A stretch of DNA of 9,165 bases. Source: Terriglobia bacterium (GTDB lineage Bacteria > Acidobacteriota > Terriglobia > UBA7540). The notes beneath the pieces are model-generated. The model saw only the letters and a program-made list of their open reading frames with translations. It searched no databases and was not told the DNA's origin. Position 1 is the first letter of the stretch. Each line of letters begins with the position of its first letter. Of this stretch, positions 1 to 5,943 are shown one piece after another. The DNA lies in the NCBI GenBank assembly GCA_030049455.1, contig JASIKV010000029.1, positions 1 to 9,165 of the forward strand. The letters are read 5' to 3'. Position numbers and translations under genes: made by a program.

Positions 1-61
1 CCAGGGCGAGGCTCCACACGGCCCATTGGCGGCGATTCGGCGCTTTCCTGATCGCTCCCAC
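1..61 (-). CDS. Start of an exported or membrane protein (N-terminus only)
   Basis: Twenty codons are visible from a GTG at 61-59, then the frame runs off the window. The predicted start reads MGAIRKAPNRRQWAVWSLAL: a basic stretch followed by a hydrophobic one, as at the beginning of a signal peptide or a membrane anchor. The start is supported by a good ribosome binding site (GAGGTGA, 73-67) that overlaps the stop codon of the preceding gene. Only 5 bp separate the two genes, so they are very likely co-transcribed and translationally coupled. Nothing about function can be read from so short a piece. A pilus-associated protein or a secretin is possible from the context, but this is a guess. 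Confidence 0.55.
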   Translation of the reverse strand, partial: MGAIRKAPNRRQWAVWSLAL

Positions 62-66
62 GGATT

Positions 67-73
67 TCACCTC
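67..73 (-). promoter_or_regulatory. Ribosome binding site that sets the GTG start at 61
   Basis: GAGGTGA on the minus strand, with its GAGG core 8 nt before the GTG at 61-59. It lies across the last codon and the stop codon of the preceding gene. It is the main reason for calling a new gene at the window edge. Confidence 0.5.
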
Positions 74-912
74 ACTTGCAGGACCAGGCTTCGGCCCCGC
101 AAAGTTCCTTCGGCTTCATCGTTGGTTGCGGAGATGGCCGCGTGAACCCCGCGCACGCTCAGCTCATCCCAGTGAATCGTCCACATCGCACTCAGCAGAA
201 CCGCTTCGCCTTCAACCTCCGTGCCCGCCGGAATTACCAGTGACTTGCTCGGGAACAGCGCTGTGGTGGTCCTGCCGTACACGCGCATTCGCCCTGTCCC
301 GCGCGGCTCCGTGGAGATGATGGCCACAGAAAGCTCCAGGCCGTGCGGAACGTGAATCCCCTGCTCCACAATGCGGGCTACGTAGTTGTGGAAACCCCCC
401 AGGGGCAGCGTTCCCGGCGGATCGGACGGGCCAAGTGACTGAAGTTCGGCCTGCAAATGGCTGAAGGAGGGCAGAATCACCCGGTCCTGATTCGTGACAG
501 CATCGCGGTAGACGCGGTACGCGCCCTGGGTCATCCCTACCAGCCGATAATACGAGCCCGTGGCCGCGGGTTCGAGGAACAAGACATACTCGCCCTGCGG
601 ATTGAAGGTCATGTCGCCGGGAACGAATGCGGACACGTTGCCTACCGTGCCGCCCATTTGCTCAATCACCACGGTCGAAGTGGGGTTTCCTTTGTACGCC
701 TGCTCAACCTTGATGGAGGTCAGGGTCACGATCTGCGTGTGAGCATCGTTCCAGCGGTCCGTCTGCCCCGCGACGCGCCCCTGCACGATGTCGCTTGAGG
801 CTTCGGTAAGCTGCTCAAGCGACATGGAGACAAGCGTGGAGGCGCGCGCCACGGAAGCGGCCAGGCTTGCTGCGGCAAGAACACGCACGAGAGTCGCAAG
901 ACGCAGTTTCAT
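67..912 (-). CDS. Secreted protein of unknown function with a two-part layout
   Basis: A 281-residue protein with a clear Sec signal peptide: basic start MKLR, a hydrophobic stretch over residues 6-20, and likely cleavage after ARA at 22-24. The mature protein seems to have two parts. Residues 27-135 contain a segment of the style MSLEQLTEASSDIVQGRV, typical of exported proteins of unknown function in which a predicted beta domain follows. After a Pro/Gly-rich stretch (160-173), residues 183-281 contain LVIPAGTEVEGEAV. This weakly resembles the 'IPAGT..G' strand of beta-barrel surface domains such as the VirB10/TrbI C-terminus, but is not enough to assign the family. There are no cysteines in the mature part. 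The ATG at 912 has AGAGG 8 nt upstream, and only 11 bp separate it from the lipoprotein gene before it, so the two form an operon. The location is periplasmic or extracellular. Function is unknown. Confidence 0.8.
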   Translation of the reverse strand: MKLRLATLVRVLAAASLAASVARASTLVSMSLEQLTEASSDIVQGRVAGQTDRWNDAHTQIVTLTSIKVEQAYKGNPTSTVVIEQMGGTVGNVSAFVPGDMTFNPQGEYVLFLEPAATGSYYRLVGMTQGAYRVYRDAVTNQDRVILPSFSHLQAELQSLGPSDPPGTLPLGGFHNYVARIVEQGIHVPHGLELSVAIISTEPRGTGRMRVYGRTTTALFPSKSLVIPAGTEVEGEAVLLSAMWTIHWDELSVRGVHAAISATNDEAEGTLRGRSLVLQVR

Positions 913-923
913 CCTTCGTGCCT

Positions 924-2096
924 CTACTGAATCTGTATTGCCCCCACGAACGCCTGCAACTCACCGGTGACGCTGTTGGTCACAATGATATTGCGCGGAC
1001 CCGGAGTGGCGTTGGGGTTGACCGTCACCTGAAATGCCACATTCAGCAGCCCGGCGTGATTGTCCGTGGGGCTGAGCGGCGTCAACTGGGTCACCGTGAC
1101 GTCATTGCGCATCCCCTGGCTCACATCCACTGACAAGCCATTGGCCACGGCCGTTCCACCGTTATCCGTCAGGCCCTGGCCGAGCAGCCAGACAATCGCG
1201 GTGGCGCCCCTTGAAATCGTGACGCTCGCCACACCACCCGAGCAGCTCGTCAGGCTGGAAGTGGAGGCCAGCGTTCCTCCGCATGTTCCGATGTCCGCAA
1301 GTCCCAGCGAGGGGCTGGAGGAGGCGATGTCAACGTTCACATCCGTCGCATCCGTATTTCCGCCGGGCACGTTGATGGGGTTCGCGTGGCTGGCCGATGG
1401 ATTGATGGTGACGGTGAGCGAAGCCGACTGCGATGGGTCTGCCTGACTTGTGGCCGTGATCGTGACGGGGTTATTACCCGAAGGAAGCGCGGAGGGCGCC
1501 GTGTAGGTGGCGCTGGGTGAGGTTCCGGGGATCGTGCCCAGCGTCGGGTTGCCGTTGGCAGAAATACCGGAGAGTGCGCCCGCCACGGTCCAATTGACCG
1601 CCGTATTCGGAGCGCCGGCCACCGCGGCGGTGATGGGCAGCGTCTGGCCCACGGTCACGCTCGCCGGGCCGACCGGGCTGGCAATGGAAATCGCCACCTC
1701 AGCCGGCTTGTCCGCCGAAATCGTGATCTGCAACGAGGCAGCATCGCTCGAATCGGTATGGCCGGCCGCGGCGATGGTCACACTCGGGGGATTCGGCGGG
1801 GCAGCAGGCGCCGTGTACAACCCCGTGCTGGAGATCGTGCCGACGGTTGAGTTTCCGCCCCTTATTCCCGACACCGTCCAGATGGCGGCGGCATGAACCG
1901 CGTTCGGGCCGCTGACCGCAAATTGAAAAGTCTGCCCCACCGTCAAGACTGCGGGCGCGGGGTCAAAAACCATGGTCGTTGCGTGATTATCCGAGTGCGG
2001 AGCGTTGGGGTACGTAGCGGCGCCGCAGCCCGCCATCACCAGCAGCAGGCACAGGTTAACCCCCAAAACGAGCATTTTGCGAATGCTGCATCGCAT
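924..2096 (-). CDS. Surface or periplasmic lipoprotein with Ig-like repeats
   Basis: A 390-residue predicted lipoprotein. Residues 1-23 form a signal peptide ending in MAG before Cys24, a lipobox-like site with Met rather than Leu at -3. Two Ig-like repeats follow, at about residues 42-126 and 135-231. Each has the pattern 'LTVGQT...WTV.G....GTI....TYTAP....VTI.A'; this type is abundant in exported acidobacterial proteins. The C-terminal 150 residues hold two cysteines (272 and 285) that could form a disulfide, and an ending (FQVTVNPNATPGPRNIIVTN) like an IPT/TIG domain. The protein probably binds or displays something at the envelope; no enzyme motif is seen. The frame is also open upstream to a TTG at 2126, but the ATG at 2096 is preferred: it gives a compact signal peptide and has the purine-rich GAGGGAG and GGAACGAAG before it. 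It sits 138 bp after the pilin-like gene and 11 bp before the secreted-protein gene. Confidence 0.82.
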   Translation of the reverse strand: MRCSIRKMLVLGVNLCLLLVMAGCGAATYPNAPHSDNHATTMVFDPAPAVLTVGQTFQFAVSGPNAVHAAAIWTVSGIRGGNSTVGTISSTGLYTAPAAPPNPPSVTIAAAGHTDSSDAASLQITISADKPAEVAISIASPVGPASVTVGQTLPITAAVAGAPNTAVNWTVAGALSGISANGNPTLGTIPGTSPSATYTAPSALPSGNNPVTITATSQADPSQSASLTVTINPSASHANPINVPGGNTDATDVNVDIASSSPSLGLADIGTCGGTLASTSSLTSCSGGVASVTISRGATAIVWLLGQGLTDNGGTAVANGLSVDVSQGMRNDVTVTQLTPLSPTDNHAGLLNVAFQVTVNPNATPGPRNIIVTNSVTGELQAFVGAIQIQ

Positions 2097-2234
2097 CTTC
2101 GTTCCGGCTCCCTCAAAACGGAGCAACCACCTGGGTCGCTTGTCAGGTCCAAAATCCTATTGTAACCCAGAAAATGAGGCGCGGCATTGCCAGGGGCATG
2201 CGGGTAGTGTTGTTGTTTGAATTTTGAGCGAGGG
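2097..2234 (-). promoter_or_regulatory. Gap between the pilus genes and the lipoprotein gene; possible promoter
   Basis: The largest non-coding gap in the window. On the minus strand it has a TACAAT hexamer (2164-2159), a fair -10 box about 63 nt before the lipoprotein ATG, but no convincing -35 at 16-18 nt spacing. A 6-bp inverted repeat (CTGGGT at 2131-2136, ACCCAG at 2165-2170) surrounds it. A short imperfect hairpin at 2184-2201 (7 bp with one bulge, 3-nt loop) lies upstream, without a T-run close behind it. Separate transcription of the last genes is possible but not shown. Confidence 0.25.
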
Positions 2235-3122
2235 TTAGTTCTGCGGGGATCCTTGATTTGGGGTAGTGGGATTCAGGCTGAAGCCTCCGGGCGAAAATGA
2301 CGAGCCTTGCGGTGAGTTGGGCTGCCCGATGCCGCCCTGGCCGCCTGTCCCTCCGCCGGGCATGCCGACTCCAATTCCAAACACGCCCATATCCAGTCCG
2401 ATGAACTCCCATTGATTGTAGTGGTCGTATTTCTTCCAGACCTTGATGGCCTGCTTCTTACTTGTGGCGGCGACGCCGACGATATACGCGCCGGGCAGCT
2501 CTTCCTGCCCGGTACTTGTTCCCGATGAGGACATGGAGAATGAGCTGGATCCGGCGGAACTGGAACTTCCCAGGTTCGAACTCAACCCAAAGCCCGTGCT
2601 GCCGTTTTGAGAGCCGAATGAGCTTGTCCCGCCCATTGAAAAGCTGTTCCCAAATGACGAGCCGGAGGAGGTGGAGGACGAGCCGTTGATGCCCAGGCCC
2701 GCGGGGTTGGTGTTGTTGTTTGGGTTATTCAAAGGCTGATTGACGGAATCCAGCAGCACGCCCGCGGCATTGGTGTGGATGAATCGCCATTTGCCCTTGG
2801 GGTCCAGGGGATCCGGGTACTCTTTGCGCAGGAACCTCATCCCATTGGTTCCCATCAATTCTTTAACACTCACGGGGTAACGGTTGAACTGCTTATGGAA
2901 CAGCGCAATCGCCCGGGCGTATTGGTATCCGCGAAACTGGAGCTCCGCCTCGCGCTCGCGTACTCCCTCCTGAAGAACGCTGGGAACGGCGGCGGCCAGC
3001 GCCACGAGCATCAGCGTGGCCACGATCATGATGACGATCAGCACCATGCCGTCGGATCGCCGCGGAGAGCGCCAAGCCTTATTGCGGGAACGACAAATCA
3101 ATTTGTTTTTGCGTCTCGACAT
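2235..3122 (-). CDS. Pilin-like (GspG/pseudopilin-type) protein with a Ser/Gly-rich insert
   Basis: A 295-residue protein. A basic leader (residues 1-24) is followed by Gly25-Met26 and a 20-residue hydrophobic helix (26-46), as in type IV prepilins cut by the prepilin peptidase after Gly. The segment EGVREREAELQFRGYQYARA (52-71) continues the helix, and YPDPLDPKGKW (102-112) recalls the Asp-Pro loop of GspG-type pseudopilins. The region from about 128 to 205 is low complexity, rich in Asn and then Ser/Gly. An ordered part resumes at PGAYIVGVAATSKKQAIKVW (210-229), and a Gly/Pro/Gln-rich tail ends the protein. The usual Glu at mature position 5 is absent (Val30). The ATG at 3122 is the first start after an in-frame stop and overlaps the preceding gene by 44 bp; its ribosome binding site is poor, so coupling is likely. 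It could be a minor or tip pseudopilin rather than the main pilin. Confidence 0.8.
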   Translation of the reverse strand: MSRRKNKLICRSRNKAWRSPRRSDGMVLIVIMIVATLMLVALAAAVPSVLQEGVREREAELQFRGYQYARAIALFHKQFNRYPVSVKELMGTNGMRFLRKEYPDPLDPKGKWRFIHTNAAGVLLDSVNQPLNNPNNNTNPAGLGINGSSSTSSGSSFGNSFSMGGTSSFGSQNGSTGFGLSSNLGSSSSAGSSSFSMSSSGTSTGQEELPGAYIVGVAATSKKQAIKVWKKYDHYNQWEFIGLDMGVFGIGVGMPGGGTGGQGGIGQPNSPQGSSFSPGGFSLNPTTPNQGSPQN

Positions 3123-3633
3123 CCTGAATCACAATTGCCGTGGGAGTAATCTTCACCACCTTGTACTTTTCCCCGACTGAATCCCCCTCGTGGACCACCA
3201 GCACATCCTCATTGAAAGTAACCATGGCTTCTCCCTTGCCGCCGGGGAGTTCCGTGTATCCCATGGCCTTGATGGGCGGCGGCGGGGGAGGAGGTGGAGG
3301 AGCCTTCGGCGCCTCCGGTTTCGGAGGCGGCGGCAGCGGAGCGGCTTCGCCCACAAAGACAAAAGGATTGCGCGGCTGGTCGGGAAGCGGCCGCGCGTCC
3401 AGGTCTTTCAGCGTGTCGAAGTGGATGGCCGGATCGTATTTCGCCAGGTCATCCGCAACGTGGGACTTGGTCTTTTCGGCGGTCGCAGACAAGTCAGCGG
3501 GGGCGGCAGCGTGGGCGCGAAAGCTTCCCGGCTGCCAGCTTCGATACTGGGCCACCATATTGGCCACCAGCAGCATGGCCACCAGGCCCAGCACGGCGCT
3601 TCCCCATTTTTGGATACCGGCGGATAGTTTCAT
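3079..3633 (-). CDS. PilP/GspC-like inner-membrane protein with a polyproline linker
   Basis: A 184-residue protein. One transmembrane helix (about 11-28) follows a short basic start. The periplasmic part holds a charged region with LDARPLPDQPRNPFVF (78-93), a proline-rich linker (99-120, with nine consecutive prolines at 112-120) and a small beta domain (121-184). The last, with TELPGGKGEAMVTF and 'VHEGDSVGEKYKVVKI', has the length and pattern of the homology region shared by PilP and GspC. In those families this domain contacts the secretin. PilP is normally a lipoprotein, but no lipobox Cys is present here (the protein has no Cys at all), so the anchor is GspC-like. The gene follows pilO with an ATGA overlap (ATG at 3633-3631, TGA of pilO at 3632-3630), which strongly supports the start and the assignment by position. 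Identity as the PilP equivalent is inferred from layout and gene order. Confidence 0.75.
   Translation of the reverse strand: MKLSAGIQKWGSAVLGLVAMLLVANMVAQYRSWQPGSFRAHAAAPADLSATAEKTKSHVADDLAKYDPAIHFDTLKDLDARPLPDQPRNPFVFVGEAAPLPPPPKPEAPKAPPPPPPPPPIKAMGYTELPGGKGEAMVTFNEDVLVVHEGDSVGEKYKVVKITPTAIVIQDVETQKQIDLSFPQ
3310..3329 (-). repeat. Perfect 8-bp hairpin inside the polyproline-linker code
   Basis: CGCCTCCG and CGGAGGCG are perfect inverted copies separated by a 4-nt loop (AAAC on the coding strand). The hairpin encodes the Pro-Pro-Lys-Pro-Glu-Ala part of the linker, and its base is about 11 nt ahead of the code for the nine-proline run. Proline codons are all CCN, so chance formation in such GC-rich code is quite possible. 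Confidence 0.4.
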
Positions 3634-4181
3634 GGCGTCAGGTAGAGATCTGCTCCCAGTTTCAGGTTGAGCGGCCCGTTGTTGTCTCCCGGCGTAAACT
3701 GAAAATCGCGGACAAGCATAAACTCATCCGCGGTTTCGAGCGTGTGCGCAAATTTCACCAAGCCTGGGTAGGGTCCCTGCGCATTGATCTCCAGCTCGAG
3801 GTGCTCAAACGGATCCTTGTGCTGCGTCTCCAGCTTGAATCCCAGGGTAGCCAGCTTTACCCCGGAAGCGTCCGCGATCTTGTGCAGCAGATGGTCGGCG
3901 GTGGAATACCCTTCCCGGCGCGGGGGGATGCGACGGCTGGTGAAATCGTCAAGCGTCTTTCCCACATCGGGCAGGGCGGCTTCGTATTTCTTCAACACGT
4001 CCACACGCACTTGCAGATTCCGGACCGATTGGCGCAGCTCCGCGCGGTGGTGCGCCTGCGTATCGAGCCTGAGGGCGAGCGGCCGGTAGACGCCGAAGAA
4101 CGCCACCAGAGCCAGAATCACCAGGCCTGCTCCAAAGATCTCAATGATTCGGTTTACGATTTGGCGCCGGCTTCTGCGCAC
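3630..4181 (-). CDS. pilO: PilO-like pilus alignment protein
   Basis: A 183-residue bitopic inner-membrane protein. A very basic start (VRRSRRQ) precedes one transmembrane helix (about 12-32). A coiled-coil-like segment (38-75) and a periplasmic domain (about 95-183) follow, with the pattern LEINAQGPYPGLVKFAHTLE (129-148) that is typical of PilO: the 'v.v.G.y..l..Fl..L' signature. In the type IV pilus system PilO pairs with PilN and holds the inner-membrane complex in register with the secretin. The frame is open to a TTG at 4208, but the GTG at 4181 is far better. It has AAGGAG (4194-4189) 7 nt upstream and yields the usual short cytoplasmic tail. With this start the gene overlaps pilN by 41 bp, and it ends in an ATGA overlap with the next gene. 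Confidence 0.85.
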   Translation of the reverse strand: MRRSRRQIVNRIIEIFGAGLVILALVAFFGVYRPLALRLDTQAHHRAELRQSVRNLQVRVDVLKKYEAALPDVGKTLDDFTSRRIPPRREGYSTADHLLHKIADASGVKLATLGFKLETQHKDPFEHLELEINAQGPYPGLVKFAHTLETADEFMLVRDFQFTPGDNNGPLNLKLGADLYLTP

Positions 4182-4926
4182 TTTTCTTCTCCTTTTTGGG
4201 AGGTCCAATCATGGGCGCCGGTGCATGGCCCGGCGGGTTCTGCTTCTTGACCTCCGGCTTCTCATTCTTGGTCACCGTCGCAGGTTTTCCAGCCTCTGAC
4301 TTCTCGTTGCCGCCTTCGGAAGCTTTGCTTTTAGCCTCCCCCTCCACCTGCGCTCCGGGCAAATAGCGGGCCGTGCAAACCAGGTTGATCTGCGAACCCT
4401 GCGAGGGGTCCTCCTGGAAGCCCTGGTTGATGATGGATACATCCTTGAAGTCGGGTGAATCCTCCAGGTCGTTGATGTAGGACTCGATGGCATCCTCATC
4501 TTTGGCGGCGATCCCGATGCGCAATCCGTAATCCCCTCCGGGTTCCTTGGGGGAAGCAAATGCCAGGGCCGTCAAGTGTGCGTCGTCGGGAAGAAGTCCC
4601 GCCAGGCGGGAACTCACTTGCGCAAGGGAAAGCTGCCTCTCCGCGATGAGTTGGTTAATGAACTTGGCGCGAATTCGCAAATCCCGCGATGCCGGGTTCT
4701 CAAGTTTGGCGCGAATGCCCGATTCCTGACGCGCCAGATCGTCAACATGTCTCTGAATTTGGGCAAGCTGCGTGTCCGCAGCCTGATATTCACGGTATTC
4801 ACGCAGCGAAGCTCGCGACAGGAGGGCCAGCGCCGCCGCCCCGATCAGCATGGCGGGAATTCCCCATCCCAGCGCATAACGGTCACGCGCGCTCGACTGC
4901 GGAGAAAGATTGAGAGTAATCTTCAT
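4141..4926 (-). CDS. pilN: PilN-like pilus assembly protein with a long charged tail
   Basis: A 261-residue inner-membrane protein. The short cytoplasmic start MKITLNLSP matches the conserved N-terminus that PilN uses to bind PilM. One transmembrane helix lies at about 18-37, a coiled coil at 38-77, and a periplasmic domain at about 95-190 with LLPDDAHLTALAF (111-123) and DAIESYINDLEDSPDFKDVS (145-164), a strong PilN/GspL-type signature. Residues 192-261 form an extra Lys/Glu/Pro-rich tail that is not part of the usual fold, making the protein longer than the common size of about 180-200 residues. The code for the tail also holds the ribosome binding site and the start of pilO. The ATG lies 5 bp after the pilM stop with no visible ribosome binding site, so translation is probably coupled to pilM. 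Confidence 0.85.
   Translation of the reverse strand: MKITLNLSPQSSARDRYALGWGIPAMLIGAAALALLSRASLREYREYQAADTQLAQIQRHVDDLARQESGIRAKLENPASRDLRIRAKFINQLIAERQLSLAQVSSRLAGLLPDDAHLTALAFASPKEPGGDYGLRIGIAAKDEDAIESYINDLEDSPDFKDVSIINQGFQEDPSQGSQINLVCTARYLPGAQVEGEAKSKASEGGNEKSEAGKPATVTKNEKPEVKKQNPPGHAPAPMIGPPKKEKKSAQKPAPNRKPNH
4189..4194 (-). promoter_or_regulatory. Ribosome binding site that sets the pilO start
   Basis: AAGGAG on the minus strand, 7 nt before the GTG at 4181-4179. It is located inside the code for the Lys-rich tail of PilN (the PPKKEKK stretch), and it makes the GTG a better start than the TTG at 4208. Confidence 0.7.
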
Positions 4927-4931
4927 CGTTG

Positions 4932-5900
4932 TTAATTCAAGTTTGCCAAAAGCCCGGCAAAGGGCATTCCGAACTGCTCAAACACTTCGCCCTGGCCGGC
5001 GGGAAGGCCGGCGGGCGGCAGGAACTTCGGCGGCAGAGGGCGAAGCTCGTGACCCACGGTCTCAGCCAGCGCCTGGGCAATCGCGGGCTTCCCCTCGCCG
5101 GAGGCACGCTCGCAATACCAGACGTTTTCGATCTGCACACCCAGGTTGTCCTGGCACGTCGCAAGAACCCGGCTGGTCTCACGGGCAACCTCGGCGAGAT
5201 TGGTTTGCAGATCATCGCCCAGGGCGCGCGTCCTCCAGTAGCGCAATCGGTTGGACGCCACAACCACGGCGGTCAATGACCCCGTGCAGAGGTGAAGCAA
5301 AAGCTGGCCGCCGTCCCCATCCGAAAGCAGAGGCAGCAGCGCCACGCTCACCGGCAAGACCAGCGCTGGAGCGCCGTTGACGCTTTCTATTCCGGCTTCG
5401 TACTCCGCCAGCACCGACCCGCGCACCGCCACGACCAGAACCTCCAGAGAGCCGGGCTGCCTGCCCACAATCTGGAAAGTCAGGCGGGCTTCCTCCGGGG
5501 CGTAGGGCAGGAATTCGCGCATTCGCCAAAGCACCATCGTCTCCGCCTGCTGTGCATCGTCCGGTAAAGTTTCGAATTGCAGCAAAGCGATGCGCGCCGC
5601 CGTGTCGGGAATCAGCAGGCCCACGCGGCTTCCGCTGCTTCCCACTTTTTGGATGACTTCGGAAATGGCTTTCCGCACGGCCGCCAGATCTGCAATGTTG
5701 GACTTGTTGGCGGAAGGCGCAAGGACACCGGCAGGAAGCTCGCGCACGCCCACGCTTTGAACCAGGCGTTTGGAGATGTTCAGGCGCGCGGCCGCCACGA
5801 AACCCGGCTGAAGGTCCAGCGCAAAAGTCGGCGCCACAAAGTGACCCGCGTGGGTCCGCCCGCCGATCCCGGCCCGTTTTTTCAATTTACCCCAGTCCAT
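4932..5900 (-). CDS. pilM: PilM-like (GspL cytoplasmic-type) actin-fold protein
   Basis: A 322-residue soluble protein, no membrane helix seen. The most typical stretch is LLIPDTAARIALLQFETLPD (95-114) followed by VLWRMREFLPYAPEEARLTF (123-142). This matches the conserved PilM pattern in which a 'LP' strand precedes 'w......iP...e....y'. PilM is an actin-like cytoplasmic protein that binds the N-terminal tail of PilN and links it to the ATPase. The nucleotide motifs look weak here. The first loop reads ALDLQPGFVAAARL (27-40) instead of 'GiDiGss..K', and the second reads LLLHLCTGSLTAVVV (200-214), where His replaces the usual Asp. The first 25 residues form a basic extension before the first strand. 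The ATG at 5900 has GGAG 10 nt upstream, 43 bp after pilB, and pilN follows after 5 bp. It is probably a degenerate PilM or GspL-like module. Confidence 0.8.
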   Translation of the reverse strand: MDWGKLKKRAGIGGRTHAGHFVAPTFALDLQPGFVAAARLNISKRLVQSVGVRELPAGVLAPSANKSNIADLAAVRKAISEVIQKVGSSGSRVGLLIPDTAARIALLQFETLPDDAQQAETMVLWRMREFLPYAPEEARLTFQIVGRQPGSLEVLVVAVRGSVLAEYEAGIESVNGAPALVLPVSVALLPLLSDGDGGQLLLHLCTGSLTAVVVASNRLRYWRTRALGDDLQTNLAEVARETSRVLATCQDNLGVQIENVWYCERASGEGKPAIAQALAETVGHELRPLPPKFLPPAGLPAGQGEVFEQFGMPFAGLLANLN

Positions 5901-5943
5901 GAGTCAACCGCTCCGGAGGCACGATGGCCGCGATTCCAGTTTA

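Noticed and set aside
2097..2126. TTG at 2126 as the lipoprotein start
   Set aside because: It would add ten residues before the signal peptide; the ATG at 2096 gives a normal lipoprotein leader and has purine-rich sequence upstream.
2184..2201. Short hairpin after the pilin-like gene as a terminator
   Set aside because: Seven base pairs with a bulge and no T-run directly behind it on the minus strand. I mention it only as part of the gap.
3274..3300. G-rich tract on the plus strand as a functional G-quadruplex
   Set aside because: It is explained by consecutive proline codons on the coding strand; most G-runs are only two long.
4182..4208. TTG at 4208 as the pilO start
   Set aside because: The GTG at 4181 has a strong, well spaced AAGGAG; the TTG has no such site and would add only a basic stretch inside the pilN overlap.
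3294..4250. A 318-codon open frame on the plus strand opposite the pilO and PilP-like genes
   Set aside because: It crosses two genes that are supported by overlap structure and protein features; its own composition is unlike a real protein.
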